A stretch of 40,939 nucleotides of DNA from the NCBI GenBank assembly GCA_024641705.1, contig JAHECO010000034.1, positions 1 to 40,939 on the forward strand. The letters run 5' to 3'. The notes under the pieces are model-generated. The model had not been told where the DNA came from. It did no database searches and saw nothing but the letters and a program-made list of their open reading frames with translations. The stretch is from Candidatus Kryptoniota bacterium. Lineage in GTDB: Bacteria > Bacteroidota > Ignavibacteria > Kryptoniales > JAKASW01. Position numbers and translations under genes: made by a program. Shown here piece after piece: positions 23,213 through 31,596 of this stretch (position 1 is its first letter; the number at the start of each line of letters is the position of its first letter).

Positions 23213-26110
23213 ATGAAGAAGATATCCGACACGGCCAAAAACGGAAACCTGGACAAAATCATTATCCGGGGTGCGCGCCAGCACAACCTCAAGTCCATCG
23301 ACCTTGACTTACCCCGGGACAAGTTCATAGTCATTACAGGGTTGAGCGGGAGCGGCAAATCCTCTCTCGCATTCGACACCATCTATGCAGAAGGCCAGCG
23401 CCGCTATCTCGAGACAATGATGGCATATGCCAGGCAATTCCTGCAAATCCTCGAGCGACCCGATGTCGATCTGATCGAAGGCCTGAGTCCCTCAGTCGCG
23501 ATCGAGCAGAAGACGATAAGCACGAATCCACATTCTACCGTAGGGACGGTCACCGAGATTTACGACTACGTCAGGCTTCTGTTCGCCAAGGTCGGCACAC
23601 AGTTTTGCGTGAACTGCAACATCCCTGTCCAGCAGCAGACTCCAGATCAGATCGTTGAATCGATCCTTAGCGGTTTTGAGAACCGAAACGTCCTTCTCAT
23701 GGCTCCCGTCGTTATCGGGAGGAAAGGACACTACAGGGAAATGTTCCGTGAATTGATGGCGGAAGGTTTCGTTCAGGTAAGGGTCAACGGAACTGTCCGT
23801 GATCTCCAGGAAGGCATGGAGGTCTCCCGCTACGGCACGCACAATATCGAGCTGGTGGTGGACAAACTGAAGGTGCAGCGAAAGTCGGCTTCCAGGCTCA
23901 GAGATTCGCTGAAGCTCGGTCTCGAAAGAGGCGCTGGTACAATCGTGCTCCACGACCACGATCTCAAGAAAGACACGTTTTACAGCCGACTTCGTTCATG
24001 TCCCAAATGCGGCAGGAGCTACCCCGACCCCGCGCCCAATTCATTCTCCTTCAATTCGAAGTTCGGGATGTGCAGAACGTGCGGCGGTACCGGACTGAGC
24101 CGCGACGTGACTCCGGAGGCGATCCTCCTGGACAAGAAATTGTCGTTGACCGACGGCGCCCTCCTCTTCCCCAAGCGCGACGATTTCTTCATGATAAGCC
24201 TTCTGAACAGCCTTCTTGAACCCTACGGCGTCGACGCAAATACTCCCGTCGAACAATTCAGCGGAACCGTGAAGGACCTGATCTTTTACGGCAAGAACCA
24301 GAAAGACTCCCAGAAAGGGATAAAGTTCGCCGGCGTTTCCATCTCTAACCTGAAGAAGAAGTTTGAAGGACTCGTTCCAATGCTGAGCGAACTCGACTTC
24401 GAAGTTTATTTCGGCAAGGATTCAAAGGAGATCGAGGCTCATCTTCCGCTTGTCGAATGCGGGAGCTGCGGCGGGACGAGGCTCCGGCCGGAGAGCAGGA
24501 ACGTACGCGTCCTCGATTCTGCCGGGGACGAACTCGACATTACCTCGGTCGTCGGAAGGTCCATCGACAAGGTGAGCGCCTCCTTCGAGGATCTGAAGCT
24601 CGGGAAACGGAATCAGAAGATAGCGCAGCCGATACTCCACGAGATAAGAACCAGGCTGAAATTTCTTCTGAACGTCGGTCTTGATTACCTCACGCTGAAC
24701 CGCCCGTCGGGCACGCTCTCCGGGGGTGAGTCTCAGAGGATAAGGCTCGCTACCCAGATAGGATCGCAGCTGACTGGTGTCTTGTACGTCATAGACGAAC
24801 CTTCGATAGGGCTGCACCAGAGAGATAACATCAGGCTCATTAGCTCATTGAAAGCTCTGCGGGACCTCGGAAATACCGTAATAGTCGTGGAGCACGACCG
24901 GGAAACGATGGAGACGGCCGACTACATCGTCGACCTCGGCCCGGGCGCCGGCGAGCACGGGGGAAGAGTTGTAAAGGCCGGAACGCTCAAGGACATCTTG
25001 TCGGAGAAGAAGGAATCCCTTACTGCCGCATATCTTCGAGACGAAAGGTTCATTCCCGTCAGACCGAAGGATCAGCTCAGGAAGCCCAACGGCACATATC
25101 TCTCATTGCACGGCGCTTCCGGGAACAACCTCAAGAATCTCGACGTGAAATTCCCGCTTGGGCTCTTTATCTGCATAACCGGAGTAAGCGGCTCAGGCAA
25201 GTCGAGCCTGATAAACGACACGCTTTACAGAATACTCGGAAAGCATTACTACAGGTTGTCGGAGCAACCCCTTCCCTACAAGTCGATTTCCGGTATGGAG
25301 CTCATCGACAAAGTAGTGGACGTCGACCAGTCGCCCATAGGCCGCACGCCGCGGTCGAATCCTGCAACGTACGTCGGAGTCTTCACCCCGATCCGCGATC
25401 TCTTCGCGCAGCTCCCGGAATCGAAGCTGAGGGGCTACAGGCCCGGTAGGTTCTCGTTCAACGTCCAGGAAGGCCGCTGCCCTGCTTGCGAAGGGGACGG
25501 CATGAGGAAGATAGAGATGAGTTTCCTTCCGGATGTATACGTGAAATGCGAGGTCTGCAACGGAAAAAGGTACAGCGCTGCAACTTTGGATGTCAGGTAC
25601 AGGGGCAAGACGATCGCGGACGTGCTAGATATGACCGTAGAAGACGCGCTCGCTCTGTTCGAAGAGATCCCTTCAATAAAGCGCAAACTCCAGACGATGA
25701 ACGAAGTCGGCCTGGGGTACCTGCGCCTCGGCCAGTCTTCGACGACGCTCTCCGGAGGCGAGGCTCAAAGAGTGAAGCTGGCGACGGAACTTTCAAAAGT
25801 CGCGACGGGCAAGACGCTTTACATACTCGATGAACCCACTACGGGTTTACACTTCGAGGATATCAGGATACTCCTCGACCTGCTGCAAAGGCTCGTCGAC
25901 AAGGGGAACACCGTCATAATCGTCGAGCACAACCTTGACGTGATAAAGTGCGCCGATTGGTTAATAGATCTGGGCCCTGAAGGCGGCGACGCCGGCGGTG
26001 AGGTCGTTGCAGAGGGGCCGCCCGACAAAGTCCTGAAGTCGAAAGAATCTTACACGGCAAGATATCTTTCGGATTACCTGAAGAATGGGACGAACGGATC
26101 TACCGCCTGA
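23213..26110 (+). CDS. uvrA: Excinuclease ABC subunit A
   Basis: The damage-sensing ATPase of nucleotide excision repair; it binds UvrB and loads it on damaged DNA. The 965-residue protein has both ABC modules: Walker [10 protein letters not shown] (K49) and GVSGSGKSS (K663), two LSGGE signatures ([13 protein letters not shown] and [13 protein letters not shown]) and two Walker B segments ([10 protein letters not shown] and [10 protein letters not shown]). Two zinc modules are visible (CPKCGRSYP...CRTCGG from residue 263, and CPACEGDG...CEVCNG). I chose ATG 23213 because the conserved [13 protein letters not shown] follows closely; an in-frame TTG at 23174 would add 13 residues. Its 3' end overlaps the next small gene by 26 bases. 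Confidence 0.97.
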   Translation: MKKISDTAKNGNLDKIIIRGARQHNLKSIDLDLPRDKFIVITGLSGSGKSSLAFDTIYAEGQRRYLETMMAYARQFLQILERPDVDLIEGLSPSVAIEQKTISTNPHSTVGTVTEIYDYVRLLFAKVGTQFCVNCNIPVQQQTPDQIVESILSGFENRNVLLMAPVVIGRKGHYREMFRELMAEGFVQVRVNGTVRDLQEGMEVSRYGTHNIELVVDKLKVQRKSASRLRDSLKLGLERGAGTIVLHDHDLKKDTFYSRLRSCPKCGRSYPDPAPNSFSFNSKFGMCRTCGGTGLSRDVTPEAILLDKKLSLTDGALLFPKRDDFFMISLLNSLLEPYGVDANTPVEQFSGTVKDLIFYGKNQKDSQKGIKFAGVSISNLKKKFEGLVPMLSELDFEVYFGKDSKEIEAHLPLVECGSCGGTRLRPESRNVRVLDSAGDELDITSVVGRSIDKVSASFEDLKLGKRNQKIAQPILHEIRTRLKFLLNVGLDYLTLNRPSGTLSGGESQRIRLATQIGSQLTGVLYVIDEPSIGLHQRDNIRLISSLKALRDLGNTVIVVEHDRETMETADYIVDLGPGAGEHGGRVVKAGTLKDILSEKKESLTAAYLRDERFIPVRPKDQLRKPNGTYLSLHGASGNNLKNLDVKFPLGLFICITGVSGSGKSSLINDTLYRILGKHYYRLSEQPLPYKSISGMELIDKVVDVDQSPIGRTPRSNPATYVGVFTPIRDLFAQLPESKLRGYRPGRFSFNVQEGRCPACEGDGMRKIEMSFLPDVYVKCEVCNGKRYSAATLDVRYRGKTIADVLDMTVEDALALFEEIPSIKRKLQTMNEVGLGYLRLGQSSTTLSGGEAQRVKLATELSKVATGKTLYILDEPTTGLHFEDIRILLDLLQRLVDKGNTVIIVEHNLDVIKCADWLIDLGPEGGDAGGEVVAEGPPDKVLKSKESYTARYLSDYLKNGTNGSTA

Positions 26111-26417
26111 GATTTCTGCCGAGCTTGACCTAGCGATGAAGGCCGAGGCCGAAGGGAACGACGGCAAGGCTCGCGTCTGCGCAAGGAGAGCCGTCGGAAA
26201 GGCGTTCGCCCTCTCAACTTACTCCACCGGATATCCCGCTGTCCTGAGCGCCACTCAGATACTGAAAATCCTCGCAGAGCTCTGCGATCTGCCCGAAGAT
26301 GTGCGCGGCGCTGCACAAAGACTGGTTATGGGGGTTGCAGAAAAGGGGGAATCTTCCATTTCGCTCACGCCGATTGCCGACGCGGATCTGATCATTCGAC
26401 GGCTTCTTGCGAAATAA
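26085..26417 (+). CDS. Small conserved-looking helical protein of unknown function
   Basis: A 110-residue acidic-to-neutral protein that I do not recognise. It is predicted mostly helical, with [22 protein letters not shown], then ARRAVGKAFAL, and a C-terminal part ending LIIRRLLAK. The pattern of a helix pair with an ARRA/K segment is loosely like small HEPN-type proteins, but no catalytic motif is clear. It overlaps the 3' end of uvrA by 26 bases in another frame, so it probably depends on uvrA transcription and translation. Its codon use resembles that of its neighbours, which supports a real gene. Confidence 0.6.
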   Translation: MGRTDLPPEISAELDLAMKAEAEGNDGKARVCARRAVGKAFALSTYSTGYPAVLSATQILKILAELCDLPEDVRGAAQRLVMGVAEKGESSISLTPIADADLIIRRLLAK

Positions 26418-26478
26418 TCCGTTGGCCGTCGTTATCAGACTTCAGCCCATCAGAAGTGAACGGACATCCGCCTGAATC

Positions 26479-27387
26479 TCATTGAACGCTGACCTTGCGT
26501 TCCTTCGGCGCACTCGCGTCGATAAACTTCTGGTCGAGTTTCGCGCGAACTTTCTCCAGAGGCATTGCGACTCCGGTCCAGAGCTCAAATGCTTTGGCGG
26601 CCTGGTAATAGAGCATTTCAAGCCCGCTGACAATAATGGCATTCTTCTTCCTCGCCGTCTTGAGGAAGGCGGTGTGGACGGGGTTGTAAACCAGGTCGAA
26701 GAATATCTTGCCTTCGAGATCGACGGTGTCATCGATCATGATGCTCTCGCCGACGCCGGGGAACATTCCGACAGGAGTAGCGTTCACCACGAGCTTACTC
26801 TTCTTGATGGCCTCAGCCTCGTTGAGGTTGTGCAGCTCGTTTATCTTTATGTTCCTGTAGTTCTGCGAATCGGCGAAGAATTTCTTCAACAGTTCGGCGC
26901 GCGATGTATCCCGGTTGATTACGTAGATTTGCTCCGGGCGGAAATACGATATCAGCGAATACACCACAGCCCTTGCCCCGCCTCCCGCTCCGAACAAGGT
27001 CACCGACTGGTTTGAAATCTGTTCCCTGAATGGTTTCAGCGCCTCGACGACCCCGTCGACGTCCGTATTATGGCCGACAAGCATCTCGTTCTCGACATAA
27101 ATGGTGTTGACGGCGCCTACCAGCCTCGCATCGGCAGAGACCTCGTCCAGGAATTCGAGGACGGCCTCCTTGTGCGGCACAGTCACGTTGCAGCCGACTA
27201 TGCCGAGCGCAGTAAGACCCTTCAGGGCATCGCGAAGGTATTTCGGCAGGACATCGAAAGCCGCGTACTCGTAGTTCTGCTTCGTGAATTTGAAAGCCGT
27301 TTCATGAATTATGGGGGACCAGCTGTGGACAATCGGATGTCCGATTATTCCAACCAGTTTAGCGTGGGTCTTTATATTTTTTCTCAT
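26479..27387 (-). CDS. aroE: Shikimate dehydrogenase
   Basis: Reduces 3-dehydroshikimate to shikimate with NADPH, step 4 of the shikimate pathway. The 302-residue protein carries IIGHPIVHSWSPIIHE (substrate Ser residues), NVTVPHKEAV with the catalytic Lys, VGHNTDVDGV with the catalytic Asp, the dinucleotide loop GAGGGARAVVYSL, NATPVGMFPG, DLVYNPVHTAFL and GLEMLYYQAAKAFELW. All expected catalytic residues are in place. It is about 25 residues longer than E. coli AroE, mostly in the tail. Its start lies 29 bases inside the end of the upstream TPR gene, so the two are translationally linked. aroK and aroB are 15 kb away. Confidence 0.96.
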   Translation of the reverse strand: MRKNIKTHAKLVGIIGHPIVHSWSPIIHETAFKFTKQNYEYAAFDVLPKYLRDALKGLTALGIVGCNVTVPHKEAVLEFLDEVSADARLVGAVNTIYVENEMLVGHNTDVDGVVEALKPFREQISNQSVTLFGAGGGARAVVYSLISYFRPEQIYVINRDTSRAELLKKFFADSQNYRNIKINELHNLNEAEAIKKSKLVVNATPVGMFPGVGESIMIDDTVDLEGKIFFDLVYNPVHTAFLKTARKKNAIIVSGLEMLYYQAAKAFELWTGVAMPLEKVRAKLDQKFIDASAPKERKVSVQ

Positions 27388-28822
27388 TCACCAACCATTC
27401 GTAGACGGGAAAGACAAATTTGATCAGGATCTCCGGGTTGGAGTGTTGAATCTGCCCGAAGTCCTGGAAGAATGTACTTATTTTGTGGGGTTCCAGCTCC
27501 AAAGACTTCTTGGCGCTCTCTATAGCTTCCTCGAATGAACCGTTCTGCAGGCAACATTTACATTTTTGATAATACGCTTCGCTCCAGTCGGGCGAAATGC
27601 TGATTACCCGATTGTACGCCTCAAGAGCTTCTGCGTGCAGATCGCATTCGCTGAGCGCATCGCCGAGATCCAACCAGCCGTCGACGTTCTCCGGCTGGAT
27701 CTCGATAACTTTGCGATAGCTCGCGACCGAGGCCTCGAACAACTCCAGTGTAAACTCCACATCGCCCCTGGCGTGCCATACGTCGGGATCGGAAGGATTC
27801 AGGTCCGCCGCCTTGGCGAAATCGCCGAGGGCCTTGCGGTACATACTCATGGCGTCGTAGCAAACCGCTCTGCCGAATAGAGACTCGACATGGTTCGCGT
27901 CCGACTTGAGCGCCTCGGTGTAGCACCTGATGGCATCACGATATTCCCCGAGCTCCTCGTATGCGGTCGCCATATTGTGCCAGGTCGCGACGTCCTTGGG
28001 CTCGTACTTCAGCGTCGTCCTGTAACTGTCGATCGCCTCCCTGAGCTTCCCCATACTGAGAAGCGCGTTGCTTCTGTTATACCAGGCAGCACTGAATTTC
28101 TCATCGATGGCTATCGCCATCTCGTAACTCTCCACCGCGGTCTGGTACTTTCCCAGTGCGTTAAGCGAGATGCCGCGGTTGTACCACGCACGGTGGTTGT
28201 AAGGATCGAGCTCGATGACCTTGTCATAGCACTTCAATGACTTGTCAGGCTGATCCAGGTAATCGTAGCAATAGGCAAGCTCGAACCACGCGTCCTTGTC
28301 GGAAGGATCAAGCTCGGTCAGGTATTTGAAAACCTTCGACGCCTCCTCGTACCGAGTGAGCTTCTCGAGAATGACTCCCTTATTCATGAGTGCTTCGTAG
28401 CTGCCAGGATCTACGTCGAGGGCACGCTCGGTGCTGTCAAGCGCCTCTTCGAACCGGTCGAGCATCTGGAGACAGCTGGCGCGTCCGATGAGTGCATCGA
28501 CTTCTATGGGATTGAATTCCAGAGCCCTCGTGTAGTCTTCAAGGGCCTCTTCAAACTTCCCCAGAGTCTCGTTAATCTCTCCCCTGCGGAACCAGTTCTC
28601 GGAACTAACCGGCATCACGGAGATCAGTTTGTTTGCAAAGAAGAGAGCATCCTCGTACTTGTCCTGGCTCATGAAGTAGTCGATTATTTCCTCGAGAGCG
28701 GCGATGCTCGAAAAGGTAGGTTCTTCCCTGCGAAGGCGCTTTATCTCTTCGTTGATATTGCGCTTTTCGAATTCGTCATATTCGTCGTCGTCGAAACTGA
28801 AGTCAAAATCGTCATTCCGCAT
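27359..28822 (-). CDS. Tetratricopeptide repeat protein
   Basis: A 487-residue protein made almost entirely of TPRs, about 12 in tandem from residue 40 to 465. Typical repeats read W..RG......G.FEEALEDYTRALEFNP and AWYNRGISLNALGKYQTAVESYEMAIAID. It begins with a very acidic segment of Asp, Glu and Phe (FDFSFDDDEYDEFE). There is no signal peptide or membrane segment, so it is probably a cytoplasmic scaffold. The partner is unknown. A good promoter lies just upstream. Its 3' end overlaps aroE, though nothing in the TPR sequence hints at shikimate metabolism. Confidence 0.92.
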   Translation of the reverse strand: MRNDDFDFSFDDDEYDEFEKRNINEEIKRLRREEPTFSSIAALEEIIDYFMSQDKYEDALFFANKLISVMPVSSENWFRRGEINETLGKFEEALEDYTRALEFNPIEVDALIGRASCLQMLDRFEEALDSTERALDVDPGSYEALMNKGVILEKLTRYEEASKVFKYLTELDPSDKDAWFELAYCYDYLDQPDKSLKCYDKVIELDPYNHRAWYNRGISLNALGKYQTAVESYEMAIAIDEKFSAAWYNRSNALLSMGKLREAIDSYRTTLKYEPKDVATWHNMATAYEELGEYRDAIRCYTEALKSDANHVESLFGRAVCYDAMSMYRKALGDFAKAADLNPSDPDVWHARGDVEFTLELFEASVASYRKVIEIQPENVDGWLDLGDALSECDLHAEALEAYNRVISISPDWSEAYYQKCKCCLQNGSFEEAIESAKKSLELEPHKISTFFQDFGQIQHSNPEILIKFVFPVYEWLVNEKKYKDPR

Positions 28823-29159
28823 GGAAGTCTCTTAGCTCGCCTCAAGATATTCCGGCCGGAAGTAAAAATCAAGAATTCGCTTTTTGCATATATTGGCTGC
28901 CACTGTCGACGTGCGGCAAGGACCCCCCTTTAAATTAGGCCTGAAATCAGTCCAATTCCGACAATAGCGCAGGCGAATTTGGAAGCTTGCCAGCGAGCCC
29001 CCGATCCCGTCGAGTCCAACCCGGAGCCGCCATGGACATACCACTATTAGACTTAAGTGCCTGAGGGCAACATCGTCAAAATCGGATGGTTACAGCTTTC
29101 CCCTAGCGTTGCATTTCCGGTTTTAAAATCTCAACGCGCCGCTACTGTTTGTCATGGGG
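28823..29159. other. Intergenic region between the TPR gene and the tRNA/GIY-YIG locus
   Basis: Only the TPR promoter at 28844-28872 is clear. I looked for small RNA signatures (tmRNA, SRP RNA, 6S RNA) on both strands and saw none. The stretch from 28880 to 29150 has no convincing gene. Confidence 0.4.
28844..28872 (-). promoter_or_regulatory. Sigma-70-type promoter of the TPR-aroE unit
   Basis: On the minus strand TTGATT (28872-28867) and TATCTT (28849-28844) are 17 bases apart. Transcription would start near 28837, leaving a leader of only about 15 bases before the ATG at 28822. Confidence 0.65.
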
Positions 29160-29294
29160 TCACCTGTACAGTCCGATCGATTGCAGATACCCTCGATCAT
29201 GCTCGAAAGGCCTTCGGTTCAAATCGTTGGTGAAACCCACGTAAATGAAATCCCTGATCAAGCTTCTGAGAACGTAGACACACCACCACGACAT
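29160..29294 (-). pseudogene. Truncated duplicate of the GIY-YIG gene
   Basis: The frame starts MSWWCVYVLRSLIRDFIYVG, nearly identical to the intact gene 439 bases away, and keeps the same ribosome-binding site (AGGAGG). After 44 residues it meets TGA just after LYR, where the intact copy continues YRPLELVAY. The sequence after that point no longer matches, so this is a 3'-truncated copy, not a point mutation. It lacks the metal-binding Glu region and cannot be an active nuclease. Confidence 0.8.
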
Positions 29295-29431
29295 AACCCC
29301 CTCCTGGCTTCCGTTTCAACTAATATCCTATCCCTTCAAAACTCCGCCGGCATCTGCGGACACGAGACGAGACTTCAACGTAGTGTGGGCCTGCCACACG
29401 AAGCCTTGGCGCAGTGTGGCGGAGAGGGAGG
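29178..29431. repeat. Left copy of a tandem duplication (GIY-YIG start, spacer, tRNA 3' end)
   Basis: This segment is about 95% identical over its best part to 29617-29901. From CACCACGACATAACCCC onward the two run in parallel through the gene start, a shared spacer, and the last 15 bases of tRNA-Ser (TGGCGGAGAGGGAGG). The right copy has about 31 extra bases in the spacer, which look like a local repeat. Confidence 0.85.
29393..29420. repeat. Palindrome at the tRNA remnant (left copy)
   Basis: GCCACAC (29393-29399) and GTGTGGC (29414-29420) flank the inner GCC-TT-GGC. It is the same palindrome that overlaps the 3' end of the intact tRNA-Ser at 29862-29891. Confidence 0.65.
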
Positions 29432-29480
29432 CAGACTACGCTCCTTCGGAGCTTCGTCTGCCAGGGCATTCGAACCTTCC
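29417..29480 (-). pseudogene. tRNA-Ser 3' remnant interrupted by a palindrome
   Basis: The plus strand reads TGGCGGAGAGGGAGG, identical to the 3' end of the intact tRNA-Ser, then a hairpin insertion, then CATTCGAACC, which resembles the T-loop of the same tRNA. The hairpin at 29430-29462 has arms GGCAGACTACGCTCC and GGAGCTTCGTCTGCC, 13 of 15 paired, around TTC. The rest of the tRNA is missing, so it is not a functional gene. Confidence 0.6.
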
Positions 29481-29481
29481 T

Positions 29482-29733
29482 TCAATCTCCAATGATCCTT
29501 CTCTTAAGAATCGCCTTCCCTGAGCCCCGTTTGAAGTACTTTTCCAGAGTGCGGGCCCTTGCCTCAGTTGTAACAGCAACATACGCCACCAACTCTAACG
29601 GTCTATAAGCTTTCGTGGATTGTACATACCCTCGGTCATGCTGGAGAGATCTTCGGTTTAAATCGTTCGTAGAACCCACATAGATGAAATCCCTGACCAA
29701 GCTTCTCAAAACGTAAACATACCACCACGACAT
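29482..29733 (-). CDS. Small GIY-YIG nuclease-domain protein (intact copy)
   Basis: An 83-residue stand-alone GIY-YIG protein of the usual length for this family. The motifs are WYVYVLRSL (GIY position), DFIYVGSTNDLNRRSLQHDRG (YVG with the Asn-Asp-Leu-xx-Arg helix), YRPLELVAYVAV, and ARTLEKYFKRGSGKAILKR with the metal-binding Glu. AGGAGG lies five bases before the ATG. It belongs to a different subgroup from the GIY-YIG protein at 8.7-9.0 kb (they share the fold but little sequence). It starts 153 bases downstream of tRNA-Ser(CGA) on the same strand, and its stop abuts the tRNA remnant of the duplicated copy. Its cellular role is unknown. Confidence 0.9.
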   Translation of the reverse strand: MSWWYVYVLRSLVRDFIYVGSTNDLNRRSLQHDRGYVQSTKAYRPLELVAYVAVTTEARARTLEKYFKRGSGKAILKRRIIGD

Positions 29734-29901
29734 AACCCCCTCCTGGCTTCCGTTTCAACTAATATCCTATCCCTTCAAAACTCTGCCGGCATCTGCGGAC
29801 ACGAGACGAGACTTCAACGTAGTGTGGGCCTACCACACGAAGCCCTAGCGTAATATCGGCCCGCCACACGAAGCCTTGGCGCAGTGTGGCGGAGAGGGAG
29901 G
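29617..29901. repeat. Right copy of the tandem duplication
   Basis: The counterpart of the segment at 29178-29431. It covers the first half of the intact GIY-YIG gene, the spacer and the 3' end of the intact tRNA-Ser(CGA), where the match ends inside the T arm. Equivalent points are 439 bases apart in the gene and 470 apart at the tRNA, because of about 31 extra bases in the spacer here. Confidence 0.85.
29862..29891. repeat. Palindrome overlapping the 3' end of tRNA-Ser(CGA)
   Basis: CGCCACAC (29862-29869) and GTGTGGCG (29884-29891) are exact reverse complements, with an inner GCC-TT-GGC. The last five bases belong to the tRNA (its discriminator, CCA and last stem base). A further small hairpin, GTGTGG-GCCTA-CCACAC, lies at 29822-29838. 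Confidence 0.7.
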
Positions 29902-29976
29902 GATTCGAACCCTCGATACCCCGAAGGGTATTCCGGTTTTCGAGACCGGCCGATTCAACCACTCTCGCACCTCTCC
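29887..29976 (-). tRNA. tRNA-Ser (anticodon CGA)
   Basis: A 90-base class II tRNA that reads UCG codons. The acceptor arms GGAGAGG and CCTCTCC pair fully. The anticodon stem is CCGGT/ACCGG around loop CTCGAAA, giving anticodon CGA. The long variable arm ATACCC-TTCG-GGGTAT is typical of serine tRNAs, and the T arm is GAGGG-TTCGAAT-CCCTC. The 3' CCA is encoded, unlike in its neighbour. Confidence 0.95.
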
Positions 29977-30013
29977 AATATCACGGCCCAGCCGGCGAAA
30001 TGGTTTGCGTCAG

Positions 30014-30101
30014 CGGAGAGGGTGGGATTCGAACCCACGTACCGCTTGTGACGGTAACTCGCTCTCCAGGCGAGCCGATTCAACCACTCTCGCACCTCTC
30101 C
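30014..30101 (-). tRNA. tRNA-Ser (anticodon GGA)
   Basis: An 88-base class II tRNA that reads UCC and UCU. The anticodon stem is CTCGC/GCGAG around loop CTGGAGA, giving anticodon GGA. The variable arm TACCG-TCACAAG-CGGTA and T arm GTGGG-TTCGAAT-CCCAC are both well formed. The acceptor stem and first 26 bases match those of the CGA tRNA. CCA is not encoded; the genome reads CTG after the discriminator G. The two tRNAs are 37 bases apart and probably co-transcribed. Confidence 0.95.
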
Positions 30102-30225
30102 ATGGCACTTGAAATGCCGCGCAATTCCGCTCGAATGGACGTGTAAATTTAACACTTCCGCGGGAGGTGTCCAAGCAAAAAGCTCTCCGTGCGCGTGGAA
30201 ATGGTACTATCACCGTTCCTTGAAG

Positions 30226-30918
30226 ATGACCGCAGAACGGGCTATCTTGAACGGAATGAGAGGAGCCGTTGCAATATTCAGCAAGGATCTATATAGCGAG
30301 CTTCGCACCCGCTATGCCCTCAATTCCCTGCTGATGTTCGTGGTTGTCACGCTTTCTATAATCCTTTTCTCTACTGCCGGCGAGACCGTCTCCCCGAGCC
30401 TTTCTGCGGGCATTCTCTGGATTATCATTTTCTTTGCCGCCATGAGCGGCCTTTCTCGCTCCTTCGTCAGTGAAGAGGAGCGCGGCACCTCGATGACGCT
30501 GCAGCTCTGGGTCACACCGTCATCCGTGCTGGTTGGGAAGCTCCTATTCAACTCGCTGCTGATCTACATCCTCAACGTGATGATTATACTCGCCTACATG
30601 TTGACTATGCCGTCTTTCGTCGTCAAGACCCCTCTCATCTTCTTCACGACGATCCTCATAGGCACGTTCGGCCTTTCGGCTGCCTCGACCTTCATAGCTG
30701 CCATTATTTCGAAGGCAAACTCGAAAGGAACTCTGTATCCTGTCCTTTCGTTCCCTATTTTGTTACCACTTCTTATGAGCGTTATTGATGCAACTAGATT
30801 GTCGGTAGACGGGGCAGCTTTTGGGGAAGCTATCGGTGACTTCAAGATCATGTTCTCCTACTGCGTCGTCGTGACTACGGTTGCCATTGTTTTGTTCGAC
30901 TTTGTCTGGAGAGATTAA
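30226..30918 (+). CDS. ccmB: Heme exporter/cytochrome c maturation permease CcmB
   Basis: The membrane subunit of the CcmAB(C) ABC complex that releases holo-CcmE after heme loading. The 230-residue protein has about six membrane segments, starting after AIFSKDLYSELRTRYALNS, a stretch typical of CcmB. FAAMSGLSRSFVSEEERGTS and LWVTPSSVLVGKLLFN follow, both close to the family pattern. I chose ATG 30226; the frame is open further upstream but that part does not resemble the family, and ATG 30256 is a second candidate. The next gene starts directly after its stop codon. The gene for the ATPase partner is not next to it but may be the one at 37.2-37.8 kb. Confidence 0.88.
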   Translation: MTAERAILNGMRGAVAIFSKDLYSELRTRYALNSLLMFVVVTLSIILFSTAGETVSPSLSAGILWIIIFFAAMSGLSRSFVSEEERGTSMTLQLWVTPSSVLVGKLLFNSLLIYILNVMIILAYMLTMPSFVVKTPLIFFTTILIGTFGLSAASTFIAAIISKANSKGTLYPVLSFPILLPLLMSVIDATRLSVDGAAFGEAIGDFKIMFSYCVVVTTVAIVLFDFVWRD

Positions 30919-31596
30919 GTGAAAAATTGGATGAAAATCGGAATCGGTGTCTGGATCGCCGCCGTTGTCGCCATAGGTCTCGCTATGCCGATAGGATATA
31001 TCCCCGGGTTGGGCGCCAAAGCGCGCATAATTTTCTTTCATGTGCCGATGTCGTGGCTCGCGGTGCTGGCCTTCTTCATGTCGATGTGGTACGGTATTGC
31101 GTACCTCAGGAAGAAGGACATGACGCTCGACATCAAGTCCGCCACTGCCGCGGAGCTCGGCTTCATATTCAGCATCCTCGCGACCATAACCGGGTCGATA
31201 TGGGCGAAGTTCAACTGGGGAAGCTTCTGGAACTGGGACCCGAGAGAGACATCGATCTTCGTTCTCCTCTTGATCTACGGCGCATATTTCTCGCTTCGCA
31301 GCGCACTGGAAATCGAAGAGAGGCGAGCGACCCTGTCTGCCGTGTACTCGATCGTCGCTTTCGTAACGGTGCCCTTCTTTGTCTTCATTATGCCCAGAAT
31401 GATGACGGGACTTCACCCCGGCGAGGGTTCCCCCGCCCCGATCGTGAACGCAAGCGGGAAGATGTATATGGATGCCAACATGCGCTACGTGTTCTACGCT
31501 TCCCTCCTTGGATTCAGCTTCCTCTACGTCTGGCTGTTTCAGCTGAGGTCAAAGATCGGCATACTGTCATACAATAACCACACGGAGATTGAATAA
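30919..31596 (+). CDS. ccmC: Heme-handling protein CcmC
   Basis: An inner-membrane protein that presents heme to CcmE. The 225-residue length and six hydrophobic segments fit. The tryptophan-rich WWD-type motif WGSFWNWDPRETS is present, with one heme-ligand His before it (FFHVPMSWLAV) and one after (TGLHPGEGSPAP). The gene starts with GTG immediately after the ccmB stop codon; an ATG four codons later is the alternative. The ccmD start codon touches its stop, so translation is coupled through the whole operon. Confidence 0.93.
   Translation: MKNWMKIGIGVWIAAVVAIGLAMPIGYIPGLGAKARIIFFHVPMSWLAVLAFFMSMWYGIAYLRKKDMTLDIKSATAAELGFIFSILATITGSIWAKFNWGSFWNWDPRETSIFVLLLIYGAYFSLRSALEIEERRATLSAVYSIVAFVTVPFFVFIMPRMMTGLHPGEGSPAPIVNASGKMYMDANMRYVFYASLLGFSFLYVWLFQLRSKIGILSYNNHTEIE

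Noticed and set aside
28832-29044. 70-residue open frame upstream of the TPR gene
   Set aside because: It covers the TPR promoter, has no family resemblance and no ribosome-binding site.
29178-29901. CRISPR array at the repeated tRNA/GIY-YIG locus
   Set aside because: There are only two long copies with a gene inside, no regular short repeat and spacer pattern, and no cas gene anywhere in the window.
29876-30146. Open frames reading through the two tRNA-Ser genes, such as GGIRTLDTPKGIP
   Set aside because: These are translations of the antisense strand of tRNA genes, a common annotation artefact.
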